Below are positions 54,340-63,151 of a stretch of 64,000 nt of DNA, piece after piece (positions within the stretch are counted from its first letter, which is position 1; the number at the start of each line of letters is the position of its first letter). Below the pieces are notes generated by a model. The model was not told the DNA's origin and ran no database searches. It saw only the letters and a list, made by a program, of their open reading frames with translations. A program made the position numbers and the translations under genes. The stretch covers positions 5,395,798 to 5,459,797 of the forward strand of contig NZ_CP036261.1 of the NCBI RefSeq assembly GCF_007741475.1, written 5' to 3'. This DNA comes from Rosistilla ulvae (lineage in GTDB: Bacteria > Planctomycetota > Planctomycetia > Pirellulales > Pirellulaceae).

Positions 54340-55941
54340 ATGATCCGATGTTCGCATGTTGCTGCTACTCTTTTTGCCCTGTTGGTTGTTGCTATCAGCA
54401 TTGGTCAGGCTGACGAGCCTCTTTCCCTTGCTCAATTGAGAGCAGACAGGGAAGCGGCCACTCAGCGCGAGCGGCGGATCATCTTTAATAACGACGGAAA
54501 CGAACCGGTCTATCTCTGTCGAGATACGACACCCGACGAACTGCTCCGTCACCGCACCTCTCCGTTGGTGAACACCCACGTCGATACGATTTTCTATTGC
54601 ACGTGGAGCAGCGGCTTCGGCATGTTCACCCATGACACGAAAGTGGGGAATGTCTTTAAGACGAAAGAAGGCTTGTTCTCCAAGAACTCGATCGAAAAAA
54701 TGCTCGACGCGGGGACCGACCCGCTGCAAGTCATGGCCGATTTCGGCAAGAAGAATGACATCGAAATCTTCTGGTCGTTTCGCATGAACGACACACATGA
54801 TGCGGGCTTGTCGGGGTACGGGCCGATCATGTTGCGAGCGAATCCGTTAAAGCTCGAGCATCCCGAATGGCTGATCGGGACCCCGAAAAATCGCCCCAAG
54901 TTCGGCGGTTGGAGCGCTGTCGATTTCACGCGTCCTGAGATTCGCGATCTTGCGGTCGCGTATGTCGAAGAGGTTTGCCAAAACTACGACATCAACGGAA
55001 TCGAACTCGACTTCTTTCGACATCCTGTCTTCTTTAAACGGGCAGCTCAATCGGGAACTCCTTGCAACGACGAGGAGCGAAGCCTGATGACGGAAATGAT
55101 CCGTCGAATTAGAAAAATCACGGAAGTCGAAGGGCAAAAAAGAGGCAAGCCGATCCTGCTTTCGGTCCGTGTACCCGACTCGGTCTCCTATTGCCGTGAC
55201 TGCGGTCTCGATATCGAACAATGGCTGCAGGACGATTTGATCGACCTAATGACAGTGTCGGGATATTACCGGCTGAGCCCATGGGAGGATTCGGTCAAAC
55301 TAGGTAACAAGTACAACGTCCCGGTCTACCCGTCGTTAGATGAATCCCGCGTCCGAGATCCCGATGCGAAAAAGATGCGAATGACGGTCGAAGCCTACCG
55401 CGGGCGAGCATTGGCCGCGCGAAGCGCCGGCATGGCGGGACTCAATCTATTCAATTCGTTTGATCCCAACGCGCCGATCTGGAAAGAGCTTGGTGAGCCG
55501 GCAACACTTGCCCGGCAAGATCACGACTACTTCGCCAGTATCCGAGGCGTCGGAGCTGCGGCTGGAGGCGCTTTGCCACATCGCAGCTACCAAAAAATCG
55601 CCACGCTCAATCCGAAAGCTGCGGTTTCGGTAGCATCCAATAAACCGGCGACGGTGAGCTTCTACAACGGCGTGGAATATCAAAAGTTGGACTCCGTCGC
55701 TCCGCCCAAAATCACACTCAGCCTTCAGTTTGACAAGGAAGCTCCCAAGAACGTCGATGTCGCGCTCAATGGAAAAACGCTGAAGTCATCGCCCGCGGCG
55801 GATGGCTGGCTGGAATGCACTGTCGATCCTGGAATGCTCAAACTGAACGAAAACCAAGTGACGGTTTCACTCGGCGACAAAGACGCGGCGGCGAAGTGGA
55901 CCGACCTGCGCTGCACGGTTCGCTGGAATCAAGACAAATAA
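54340..55941 (+). CDS. secreted GH10-like (GHL10) glycosidase-fold protein
   Basis: 533 residues from ATG 54340; TTG 54325 is an alternative. Signal peptide VAATLFALLVVAISIGQA. The TIM-barrel part includes HVDTIFYCTWSSGFGMF, FWSFRMNDTHD, WSAVDFTRPEIRDLAVAYVE and YDINGIELDFFRHP (IELDFFR is the clearest family mark). A C-terminal beta domain (APKNVDVALNGKTLKSS) may bind carbohydrate. Such proteins are annotated as family 10-like glycosylhydrolases. Catalytic residues and substrate are not established. Confidence 0.75.
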   Translation: MIRCSHVAATLFALLVVAISIGQADEPLSLAQLRADREAATQRERRIIFNNDGNEPVYLCRDTTPDELLRHRTSPLVNTHVDTIFYCTWSSGFGMFTHDTKVGNVFKTKEGLFSKNSIEKMLDAGTDPLQVMADFGKKNDIEIFWSFRMNDTHDAGLSGYGPIMLRANPLKLEHPEWLIGTPKNRPKFGGWSAVDFTRPEIRDLAVAYVEEVCQNYDINGIELDFFRHPVFFKRAAQSGTPCNDEERSLMTEMIRRIRKITEVEGQKRGKPILLSVRVPDSVSYCRDCGLDIEQWLQDDLIDLMTVSGYYRLSPWEDSVKLGNKYNVPVYPSLDESRVRDPDAKKMRMTVEAYRGRALAARSAGMAGLNLFNSFDPNAPIWKELGEPATLARQDHDYFASIRGVGAAAGGALPHRSYQKIATLNPKAAVSVASNKPATVSFYNGVEYQKLDSVAPPKITLSLQFDKEAPKNVDVALNGKTLKSSPAADGWLECTVDPGMLKLNENQVTVSLGDKDAAAKWTDLRCTVRWNQDK

Positions 55942-56018
55942 TCCCAACGCCGCAAAGTTGCTTAGAAGCTTGTGAATTCGGCAATCCAACAAGAACATCA
56001 CCTAAGGTAATCCATCGC

Positions 56019-57128
56019 ATGAACCAACGAACGAACGTCGCTTTTGCAACATTGCTGGTCATTGCCGCCTCGATTTCTTCAGTCGGTGCCGCCGAAGCCA
56101 TCGAAGACATACACATTGTTCCCAAAGCAGAGAAACTACGCGGCTATCGCGGCATCAATGGCGACTTGATGCAGCGAAAAGATGGCTCCCTTTTGTTCTG
56201 CTACACCGAACCCGGTGAAGGCGGAGGCATTGTTTCCAAGACTTCGACCGATCAAGGAAGTACATGGAGCGAGCCGAAGGTTATCGTCGCTCAGCCACCC
56301 TCGTCGGGACCGGGAAGATACAACCATCCAAGCTTGCTGCAGCTGGACAATGGGGACCTTCTCATCTCCTACAACTACACCACTCACCCCGCCAAGCCGT
56401 ATTACGCGATGACCCTTTATCGTCGCAGCGCCGACCAAGGGGAAACATGGAGTGAGCAACTGCCGATGACGCCGCACGCGGGGTACACCCTGGTCCACAA
56501 CGACAAACTGCTTTCTCTCAAGGATGGCCGCGTCATCGCGGTGGCCGTTACGAAGAAGTACATGCCTAGTTCCCATGACCATAATGGCTATGTCGGTTTA
56601 ACCTTTTACTCCGACGATCAAGGATACAGCTGGCACCCTAGCGAGAACGAAGTCGACTTATACGACTCGAAAAAGATTGAGGTCCAAGAACCGGATGCCG
56701 TGGAACTAAAAGACGGCCGACTGCTGATGTTCGCTCGCACCTACAGTGGTCATCCCGTGAAAGCCTATTCCGAAGACCGAGGCGAAACTTGGTCGAAAGG
56801 CGAGCTCATCCGTGAGTTGAAAATGCCTTATGCTGGCCTGCCTACGGTCCGCCGAATTCCATCGACAGGAGACTTGCTCTTCATTTGGATCAGCGGCAAG
56901 TCCAAAAGCGAGAGCGGGCTCCCACTGCGAAGCGTGCTCTCCACAGCCATCTCTCAAGACGAAGGGGAAACCTTCGTGCACCAGCGTAACCTGGTCGACG
57001 ATCCTACCAACGATTTGGGTTATCAATGCGTTGAATTCTTGGAAGATGGAACCGCGTTAATCGTCTATCACAGCAACGATGGCTTGCATATGTCTCGCCT
57101 GAACGTCGATTGGTTCTACGGCAAGTAG
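56019..57128 (+). CDS. secreted sialidase-like (BNR repeat) protein
   Basis: 369 residues from ATG 56019; the frame opens 68 codons earlier inside the upstream gene's tail and is a shadow there. Signal peptide FATLLVIAASISSVGA. Asp-box-type turns are STDQGSTW, SADQGETW, SDDQGYSW, SEDRGETW and SQDEGETF, five in all. GDLMQRKDGSLLFCYTEPGE, GDLLISYNYTTHPAKPY and QEPDAVELKDGRLLMFAR fit exo-sialidase-like propellers. 77 bases after the GH10-like gene, likely the last gene of the rightward unit. Confidence 0.82.
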   Translation: MNQRTNVAFATLLVIAASISSVGAAEAIEDIHIVPKAEKLRGYRGINGDLMQRKDGSLLFCYTEPGEGGGIVSKTSTDQGSTWSEPKVIVAQPPSSGPGRYNHPSLLQLDNGDLLISYNYTTHPAKPYYAMTLYRRSADQGETWSEQLPMTPHAGYTLVHNDKLLSLKDGRVIAVAVTKKYMPSSHDHNGYVGLTFYSDDQGYSWHPSENEVDLYDSKKIEVQEPDAVELKDGRLLMFARTYSGHPVKAYSEDRGETWSKGELIRELKMPYAGLPTVRRIPSTGDLLFIWISGKSKSESGLPLRSVLSTAISQDEGETFVHQRNLVDDPTNDLGYQCVEFLEDGTALIVYHSNDGLHMSRLNVDWFYGK

Positions 57129-57226
57129 AACAATAGTGCGACTTCCTGCGAAGCTTTGCTTGAGACCAGGCTTCACCGTAAGTTCGACTCAACACAACTT
57201 TGGTTCAGCGACGTTCGAGCTTGACG

Positions 57227-58705
57227 CTAAAGTTGTTGCAAGGCGACGCCGCCGGTCGCCTTGGCTAACTCGATTAGATCGTCGTTGACTTCTTCGACGA
57301 TAAACGCGTGCAGGATGATCCCGTTAAGCTCTTCTGGCTTGACGTTGATCCCGTGATCTCCATCGGTCACGATGATCAACTCGGGACGTTCGGCCTGAGT
57401 GTCGGCGACAACGGCTTCGATCCGCGTGATCCCCTCGCGAATCGCGAGGTTGATATCGGTATCATCGCCAAGAAAAAAGCTGGAGTGCAGATTTTGCATT
57501 GCGTGGCGAGCCTGAGACACTTCGTCGACAAGCACCTGTTCATGGACAACCGAATCAAAAAAGCTGAAACCGAGGATCGCTTCGCGTCGCAGCACGGCTC
57601 GCAATCGGTTCATTAAAATCGCGATCAGCTTGTAGATCCGCTCTCCCTGCTGCATCGATTTCGAACGATCCAGCATCGCGTAGAACAGTTGCTTCTTGTC
57701 GCTCTTCTTGATCTTCTCGCGGACCATAAAGCTTTTTGTCGCCACGCGGTAGCGAAAATATTTGGGCGACGCGACTTTCAGCGCCCACGCTGCCGGCACC
57801 ATCCGCGACAGTTCGTCGAACGATTGCATCATCCGCATCCGCGTCTGGTCGCCGTCGGCCGCGGGCAACATTTTCTTTTCAAAGCGAGGCTGAAAGCCGA
57901 CGTATTCGTTGGCGATCCGCGCGATCCGCACCAACGCTTCGAGCCCCGGTTCGCTGAGCATCCGCGACGCGATATCCAACCGCCGGACCGACAGCGGATG
58001 GATCTCCTTGTGCTCGGTCTCGCGACGGACGCCACCGAAACAGTCGCTCAACAGCGACGCGATCTTATCGCGTGTCTCCAGGTTTTCGACCAATTGGATC
58101 TCGCTGATCCCGCGGTCCAACGCCATCCGTTCCAGGTCGAGCGAATCGGTCGACTGCAGCGAGTCCTCGTCAGGCAGACATTCCAACAACTCGATCTCAT
58201 CGGCCGTTAGCCCGCCGACTTCACCGAGTGCCCAATTGACTTGCGCCGCGATCACGTCAGCCGCCAAACCGATCGCAAGAGCTTGCTTGACGGTCGAGAT
58301 CAGGGCGACGTTGGCGATCGCGCGATCGATGTCGGTGCGACCGGCCAGTCGATCGAATTCGATCTCCCGCAGCGCGGATGCTAACGCATGGTAGATCGCT
58401 GTGTCGCGCTGCGACCAATGAAAGATGTCGTCGAGGAAACGTTTGATCCGCCCCATTCGCATCCGATAGGTCAGCCCGATCCGCCGGTCGATCTCCAGCG
58501 ATCCCGCCAAGCGTCCGTCGTCGACTAGATGAACGCCGTCCCAGATCGTCGGGATGGGGATGTGCTGCATTCCGATCGCGTCGAGCCGCCGGATCACCTC
58601 GGCAGTGTTGATTTGTTGCCGCCGCTCGCTCTCGTCTGGGTAGGTCACATGCGTGTGGAAGCGGATGAAGTTTCGATAGCGTCGCGGCAGATCAGCGGCA
58701 TCCAT
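57227..58705 (-). CDS. CoxE-like VWA domain protein
   Basis: 492 residues from ATG 58705, with AAGGGG upstream; seven more codons are open. Helical N-terminal two-thirds (TYRMRMGRIKRFLDDIFHWS and others), then a VWA domain with MIDAS MLDRSKSMQQG, TDINLAIREG (MIDAS Thr) and IIVTDGDHGIN. No signal peptide or helix for the membrane, so cytosolic. This arrangement is that of MoxR-partner VWA proteins (CoxE/YehP-like). No MoxR gene is adjacent. 36 bases after the redox fusion gene on the same strand. Confidence 0.82.
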   Translation of the reverse strand: MDAADLPRRYRNFIRFHTHVTYPDESERRQQINTAEVIRRLDAIGMQHIPIPTIWDGVHLVDDGRLAGSLEIDRRIGLTYRMRMGRIKRFLDDIFHWSQRDTAIYHALASALREIEFDRLAGRTDIDRAIANVALISTVKQALAIGLAADVIAAQVNWALGEVGGLTADEIELLECLPDEDSLQSTDSLDLERMALDRGISEIQLVENLETRDKIASLLSDCFGGVRRETEHKEIHPLSVRRLDIASRMLSEPGLEALVRIARIANEYVGFQPRFEKKMLPAADGDQTRMRMMQSFDELSRMVPAAWALKVASPKYFRYRVATKSFMVREKIKKSDKKQLFYAMLDRSKSMQQGERIYKLIAILMNRLRAVLRREAILGFSFFDSVVHEQVLVDEVSQARHAMQNLHSSFFLGDDTDINLAIREGITRIEAVVADTQAERPELIIVTDGDHGINVKPEELNGIILHAFIVEEVNDDLIELAKATGGVALQQL

Positions 58706-58741
58706 GATCGGCCCCTTGGGCAACAAATGGGGACAAGCGAC

Positions 58742-60763
58742 TCACGAGCCAAACCGCTTCTTGGCGGCCTGTTCGATTTCCTGCCGCGTGAGGATCGAAT
58801 CGCCGTCGCGATCGAACTTACGAAATCCGTAGCGGCTGAAGGCCATCGGCGTCTCTTCGCGAGCGACCTGGCCGTCGCCATCGGTATCCATCTGTTTGAA
58901 GAAGTCGCGGACGAAATCGTTGACACGCTGCGTCGCCTCGTCGGTGACCTTATCACGCGATGCCTTCGCTTTCGACTTCTTCTTCGCGCCGCCATCCTTC
59001 TCGACATCCAACGGCTGGCAGACTTCGAAAAACGCCAATGCCATCTCCTCCCAAGTCTGATCGCCCCAACTGACATACTGCGACGGATCGGGATTGACGA
59101 GATTGTTTTTGGAATTGTCGAACCAGACGGTCCCCGCCAAATCGTCGATCGTCGACAGATCGATCGGGTTGGCAAAGGCGTAGGAGTGCTGCCAATTGAA
59201 GTCGTACGCCGGCACGTCTAACAATGTTTCCTGCTGGCCCGCGATGCGTCCCTCCAAACGGAACGCCTTGCCGCGCAGATGCATGTGCGGGGCGACGGCT
59301 AATAGCTGCCCAATTTTCGGCAACCCGCCCGGCTTGATTTCGACGGGATGATTGGCCGCTCGAGGTGGAATCTCGAACTCTTGATCGATCGCCGCCACCG
59401 TAAAGACTTCGTGAGTGACCGTCGATCGATCGGCCAGCTTGATGCCGACCTTGGTCAGATCGTCCACTTCCGAACCGTTGGGAGTGTAGTGCATCTGGAA
59501 GACAAACTTGGAACCGGCGGGGACACGACGAGCCAGGCCGGGCGGATACTCGGCGACGCGTTGGCCCGGCACGTAGGCGGTCAACCAATTGACGCCACGT
59601 TGGCGTTGGCCATCGGGGGGGCGGACAAAGATGATCGCGTGATGGACGACGCTGCGGTCGCCAGGGATCACCTCGGCCGCTTGAATCCACTGATCCTCGG
59701 TAACCCCACTGTCGACGACAAAATACTGGTACTCCACCGTTCCCTCGGCCGGCACGCGATACGGCTTGTCGTTCATCGAGAAGACAAGATCGGGAGTTCC
59801 CAGTCCCCAATCGCCTCGCGGCGGCAACGGTTCGGGAAGGTCGTTGGCATTGCCATAGGGCATCCCTTGATCGACCCAGTCTCGCAAGATCTGCTTGTCC
59901 CCCGCCGGCATCTGCCGGGCCCCTAAGAAGTCGCCATATTCGGGATTCGCGTGCCAGGGCGGCATCCGTCCCTGGTCGATCACTTCCAGCGACATGTCGG
60001 CCCAGCCGACGACTTCATCGTAATCGGTCAGGGCGAACGGTCCGATCTCGCCGGCGCGATGGCATTCGACGCAGTGCTGCTGCAGAACGCGTGAGACCTG
60101 TTTACAGAAGGTGATCGAACCCTCATCGGCTAGCGGTCGCGATTGGCCGATGATGCAACCGACCGCCGTGGTCCGTGGCATCGCCACGGGGCGATCGGCC
60201 AGCAGGTCGTCGATCGCTTCGCGCAATTCGCTGCGGGTGGCGACGGGACGGGAAATGCCCGGTCGATACTGATCGTCGATACGGCCCTGGTAGCGGATCT
60301 TGCCGGTTGCATCGAGCACAAAAACCTCGGGCGTTCGCGTCGCTCCCAACAGCGTCGCCGCGGCGCCGTCGTAGTCTTTCGCCATCGGGAACGAGATCGC
60401 ATACCGATCGACGTACTCGCGGACCTCTTGCAGCGAATCCTGGCGGTTGCTGTTGACCCCCAAGACACGCACGCCGCGATCGCGCAGTTCGGCATCCAAC
60501 GCCGACAACCGCGGCCCATACAACCGGGCTAATGGACACTCAGTCCCCAGGAAGCAGATCACATGCAACTTGCCCGCATCGGGATCTAACAAGCGAACCG
60601 ATTGGTTCTCCACCACCGAAGGCAACTGCAACGACTGGACCGATTCGGCAGCGGTGGCAGGCAGCCCACTAAAACAGCAAGCCACGATGAAGACAAACAA
60701 TCGCCAAAAATCTGCCCCGCGATTGTTTCGAAAGGCCTCGTGCGTCAGATCTCGAATGTTCAT
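58742..60763 (-). CDS. redoxin / cytochrome c / copper monooxygenase-like / EF-hand fusion protein
   Basis: 673 residues. Signal segment at about 20-39 (RLFVFIVACCFSGLPATAAE). Thioredoxin-fold redoxin domain 45-195 with a lone Cys76 in GTECPLARLYG (no CXXC). Heme motif CVECH (231-235) followed by GPFALTDYDEVVGWA and MPPWHA, as in planctomycete cytochromes. A PHM-like copper domain follows, with HH at 374-375 (VVHHAIIF), His425 (HYTPNG), His493 and His495 (PHMHLRG). Two EF-hand loops lie at 626-637 and 651-662. Likely exported. Thought to combine redox and copper chemistry, but the substrate is unknown. A Lys/Ala-rich linker precedes the EF hands. Confidence 0.85.
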   Translation of the reverse strand: MNIRDLTHEAFRNNRGADFWRLFVFIVACCFSGLPATAAESVQSLQLPSVVENQSVRLLDPDAGKLHVICFLGTECPLARLYGPRLSALDAELRDRGVRVLGVNSNRQDSLQEVREYVDRYAISFPMAKDYDGAAATLLGATRTPEVFVLDATGKIRYQGRIDDQYRPGISRPVATRSELREAIDDLLADRPVAMPRTTAVGCIIGQSRPLADEGSITFCKQVSRVLQQHCVECHRAGEIGPFALTDYDEVVGWADMSLEVIDQGRMPPWHANPEYGDFLGARQMPAGDKQILRDWVDQGMPYGNANDLPEPLPPRGDWGLGTPDLVFSMNDKPYRVPAEGTVEYQYFVVDSGVTEDQWIQAAEVIPGDRSVVHHAIIFVRPPDGQRQRGVNWLTAYVPGQRVAEYPPGLARRVPAGSKFVFQMHYTPNGSEVDDLTKVGIKLADRSTVTHEVFTVAAIDQEFEIPPRAANHPVEIKPGGLPKIGQLLAVAPHMHLRGKAFRLEGRIAGQQETLLDVPAYDFNWQHSYAFANPIDLSTIDDLAGTVWFDNSKNNLVNPDPSQYVSWGDQTWEEMALAFFEVCQPLDVEKDGGAKKKSKAKASRDKVTDEATQRVNDFVRDFFKQMDTDGDGQVAREETPMAFSRYGFRKFDRDGDSILTRQEIEQAAKKRFGS

Positions 60764-60891
60764 GGCTGCCCAATGGACTGATGGTGAAGAGTGCGGATCA
60801 AGCGAGCCTGTTCAACAGGTTTTAATCGTTCACAAACGAGTCGGCGATCAACCGCCCCACGTGCTGCAACCCACGTACAGACGCAAGACGA

Positions 60892-61320
60892 TCAAAGGGC
60901 CGCGTCACCGGAATGGGAGAACCCGGCAGCCCATTGCGAAATCTCGGCCGCGGAATGAAACCCCATCCGTTCGTCGATCTTCTTGCCGTCGCGAAACATG
61001 ATCATATGCGGGATGCCCGAAACTCGGTAACGCGCACTCAGTTCGGGATTGTTGTCGACGTTGATCGATACGATCTCGACTTCGCCGGTGACATTCGGCA
61101 ATTCGTCGTCGAGCATCCGGCACGGACCGCACCACGGGGCGCCGAACTTAATCAAGGTGAGCGGCGACTGTGCAACCAATTCGTCGAACTGCTGTTCGCT
61201 GTAGTGAGGGTCATCGCTGGCCGAACCATCTCCCACGCGAAAGCGATCGCAACCGACGACGATCAAAGTAACCAGCGTGATCCATCCCAAAGCGATTCGG
61301 GTCGAGGCGAGCATATTCAT
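60892..61320 (-). CDS. thioredoxin-like lipoprotein
   Basis: 142 residues. Lipobox at VVGC24, then a short linker and a thioredoxin fold with WCGPC (63-67), cis-Pro104 in SGIPHMIMF and a normal strand order. Predicted to be membrane-anchored on the periplasmic side, where it would reduce disulfides or donate electrons. It lies 128 bases before the redox fusion gene on the same strand, so a functional link with that protein is plausible. Confidence 0.88.
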   Translation of the reverse strand: MNMLASTRIALGWITLVTLIVVGCDRFRVGDGSASDDPHYSEQQFDELVAQSPLTLIKFGAPWCGPCRMLDDELPNVTGEVEIVSINVDNNPELSARYRVSGIPHMIMFRDGKKIDERMGFHSAAEISQWAAGFSHSGDAAL

Positions 61321-61621
61321 TTTCCAATCAAGCTATATTGATTTATTATCTAATCGAATCCCAGAATCTTATATACCAGATCCGACGGCAAACCGCCGGT
61401 TGGCGATTCGTCTTCAAACACACGATTTCGATCGGTGGCGAAACGGATGGTGGGAATTACTCTGCGATTAACATTGCGGAGCAGGTCAGGCGCCGACGCG
61501 TTAGTTCCTGGAGGGGGGGGGCCATCTGGCACCTTCCTACCATCACTTTGTCCAGTGACAGCTTTTGCTGCCACTTTCAAACTCCCCCATTCCCGCCATC
61601 CATTCTAAGACACTGCCGTCC
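61321..61621. other. divergent promoter region thioredoxin / LuxR gene
   Basis: 301 bases, AT-rich at 61320-61380 with a run of nine G near 61513. Neither a clear promoter nor an RNA gene could be fixed by eye. Confidence 0.45.
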
Positions 61622-62281
61622 ATGGGCAACAACCTTGAAAACTTTGAACAGACCGTTCAACGCATCTCCGATACGGTTCTCGACTGCATTCGACAGCGGC
61701 AGCCTCCGCTGGCCTCGATTGCAGATGAACCCGACAGCATTTTCGTAAAGGCGGCCAACGGACACACGCAAATTGTCAACAGCGCCTATCACCTTCGGTT
61801 TACAGCGGGGGCGGATCCCGCGGGGAAACCGGGGGCTTCTTATTTGCATTCGTCGATTGTCGACGTCTCACAACGCAGCGACAAGATGATCCTGGGCGGT
61901 TGTTCGACGGTGCAATTCAATCATGTGGGAGAAGATCCCCTGGGAAGAACGCTCCATTTCCGCACTTACAAACGTTCCCTACAAGAAGCGGGCGACCCGC
62001 GTTATGCAATTCTGGGCATCTCGCGAATGATGGGCATCATCGCATCGAACGCCCCGACGACACTGCTTTCCGAAAAATGGCGGCGTTTCGAGCAGTTGAG
62101 CCCCACGGACCGCCAGATTGCGATCGTGATCGCTGGTGCCAACATTGAAGGCGTCTCGAGCGACGCCATCGAACGCCGGCGCAACGCGATCCTGCAAACC
62201 CTGGAGGTTGAATCACAGGTCGAACTGATCAAGCTGTTGGTGCGATTGCAGGATAACGGCTTTGGCAACCTAGGAATCTGA
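61622..62281 (+). CDS. LuxR-type regulator with sensor-like N-terminus
   Basis: 219 residues from ATG 61622; the frame is open 19 codons before. C-terminal helix-turn-helix of LuxR type (LSPTDRQIAIVIAGA, SSDAIERRRNAILQTLEV, VELIKLLVRLQDNG), with Asn instead of the usual Gly/Lys features in the recognition helix. The N-terminal 130 residues include YHLRFTAGADPAGK and FNHVGEDPLGRTLHFRTY, possibly a PAS-like sensor. Ends 10 bases before pstB on the other strand. Target genes unknown. Confidence 0.7.
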   Translation: MGNNLENFEQTVQRISDTVLDCIRQRQPPLASIADEPDSIFVKAANGHTQIVNSAYHLRFTAGADPAGKPGASYLHSSIVDVSQRSDKMILGGCSTVQFNHVGEDPLGRTLHFRTYKRSLQEAGDPRYAILGISRMMGIIASNAPTTLLSEKWRRFEQLSPTDRQIAIVIAGANIEGVSSDAIERRRNAILQTLEVESQVELIKLLVRLQDNGFGNLGI

Positions 62282-62291
62282 CGTCGCTGTG

Positions 62292-63137
62292 TTAACTGAA
62301 TTCGCCGCGAATGTACTGCTTGGTGTACTCTTCCTGCGGATCGGCGAACATCGCTTCGGTCTTGCTGTATTCGACCAGATAGCCGGTTCGCGCACCTTGC
62401 GAGGTGTCGACATACATGAACGCCGTCATGTCAGCGACGCGTTGAGCTTGTTGCAGATTGTGAGTGACCACCGCGATCGTGTACTGCTTCTTCAGTTCGG
62501 TCATCAGTTCTTCGATCCGTCGCGTGGCGATCGGATCCAACGCCGAACAAGGTTCATCCATCAACAGCACCTCGGGTTCGGTAGCGATCGCCCGAGCGAT
62601 ACAGAGCCGTTGCTGTTGTCCGCCGGACAACGACAATCCGCTGTTCTTCAGCTTGTCCTTCACCTCATCCCAAAGCGCCGCGCCACGCAGCGCCTTCTCG
62701 ACGCGCTCGGGCACATCCCCTTTAACACGGTTCAGGCGCAGGCCAAACGCAACGTTATTATAGATGCTCATCGCAAACGGATTGGGCTGTTGAAAGACCA
62801 TCCCGATGTAGCGACGGACCGCCACGGGATCGACGCTGCGATGGTAGATGTCGCGGCCGCGAAAATGAACATGCCCTTCGAAGCGGAAGCCGCGGACCAG
62901 ATCGTTCATCCGGTTCAGACATCGCAGCGCGGTGCTCTTACCGCAGCCCGAAGGCCCGATGAAGGCGGTGATCTGCCCCTGCTGGACCGGGATGTGGCTA
63001 TCGCGAACAGCTCGAAACTTGCCGTAATAAAGGTTGTCGATCTTGCAATCGATAACGATATTGGAGGCCGTACCATTGCTGCTGCCGTTGGCGGCCTTTC
63101 CGGCTTTCGATTGGACCGTCGATGATGCTTGAATCAT
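62292..63137 (-). CDS. pstB: phosphate ABC transporter ATP-binding protein
   Basis: 281 residues, slightly long because of a Ser/Gly-rich N-terminal extension of about 25 residues. Walker [10 protein letters not shown] (61-69), [10 protein letters not shown]-loop, signature LSGGQ (170-174), Walker B LLMDE (191-195) and VVTHNL H-loop. PstB drives high-affinity phosphate import with PstA and PstC. 14 bases after the pstA gene, so the two are co-transcribed. Confidence 0.97.
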   Translation of the reverse strand: MIQASSTVQSKAGKAANGSSNGTASNIVIDCKIDNLYYGKFRAVRDSHIPVQQGQITAFIGPSGCGKSTALRCLNRMNDLVRGFRFEGHVHFRGRDIYHRSVDPVAVRRYIGMVFQQPNPFAMSIYNNVAFGLRLNRVKGDVPERVEKALRGAALWDEVKDKLKNSGLSLSGGQQQRLCIARAIATEPEVLLMDEPCSALDPIATRRIEELMTELKKQYTIAVVTHNLQQAQRVADMTAFMYVDTSQGARTGYLVEYSKTEAMFADPQEEYTKQYIRGEFS

Positions 63138-63151
63138 ATGGAAATACCTGC

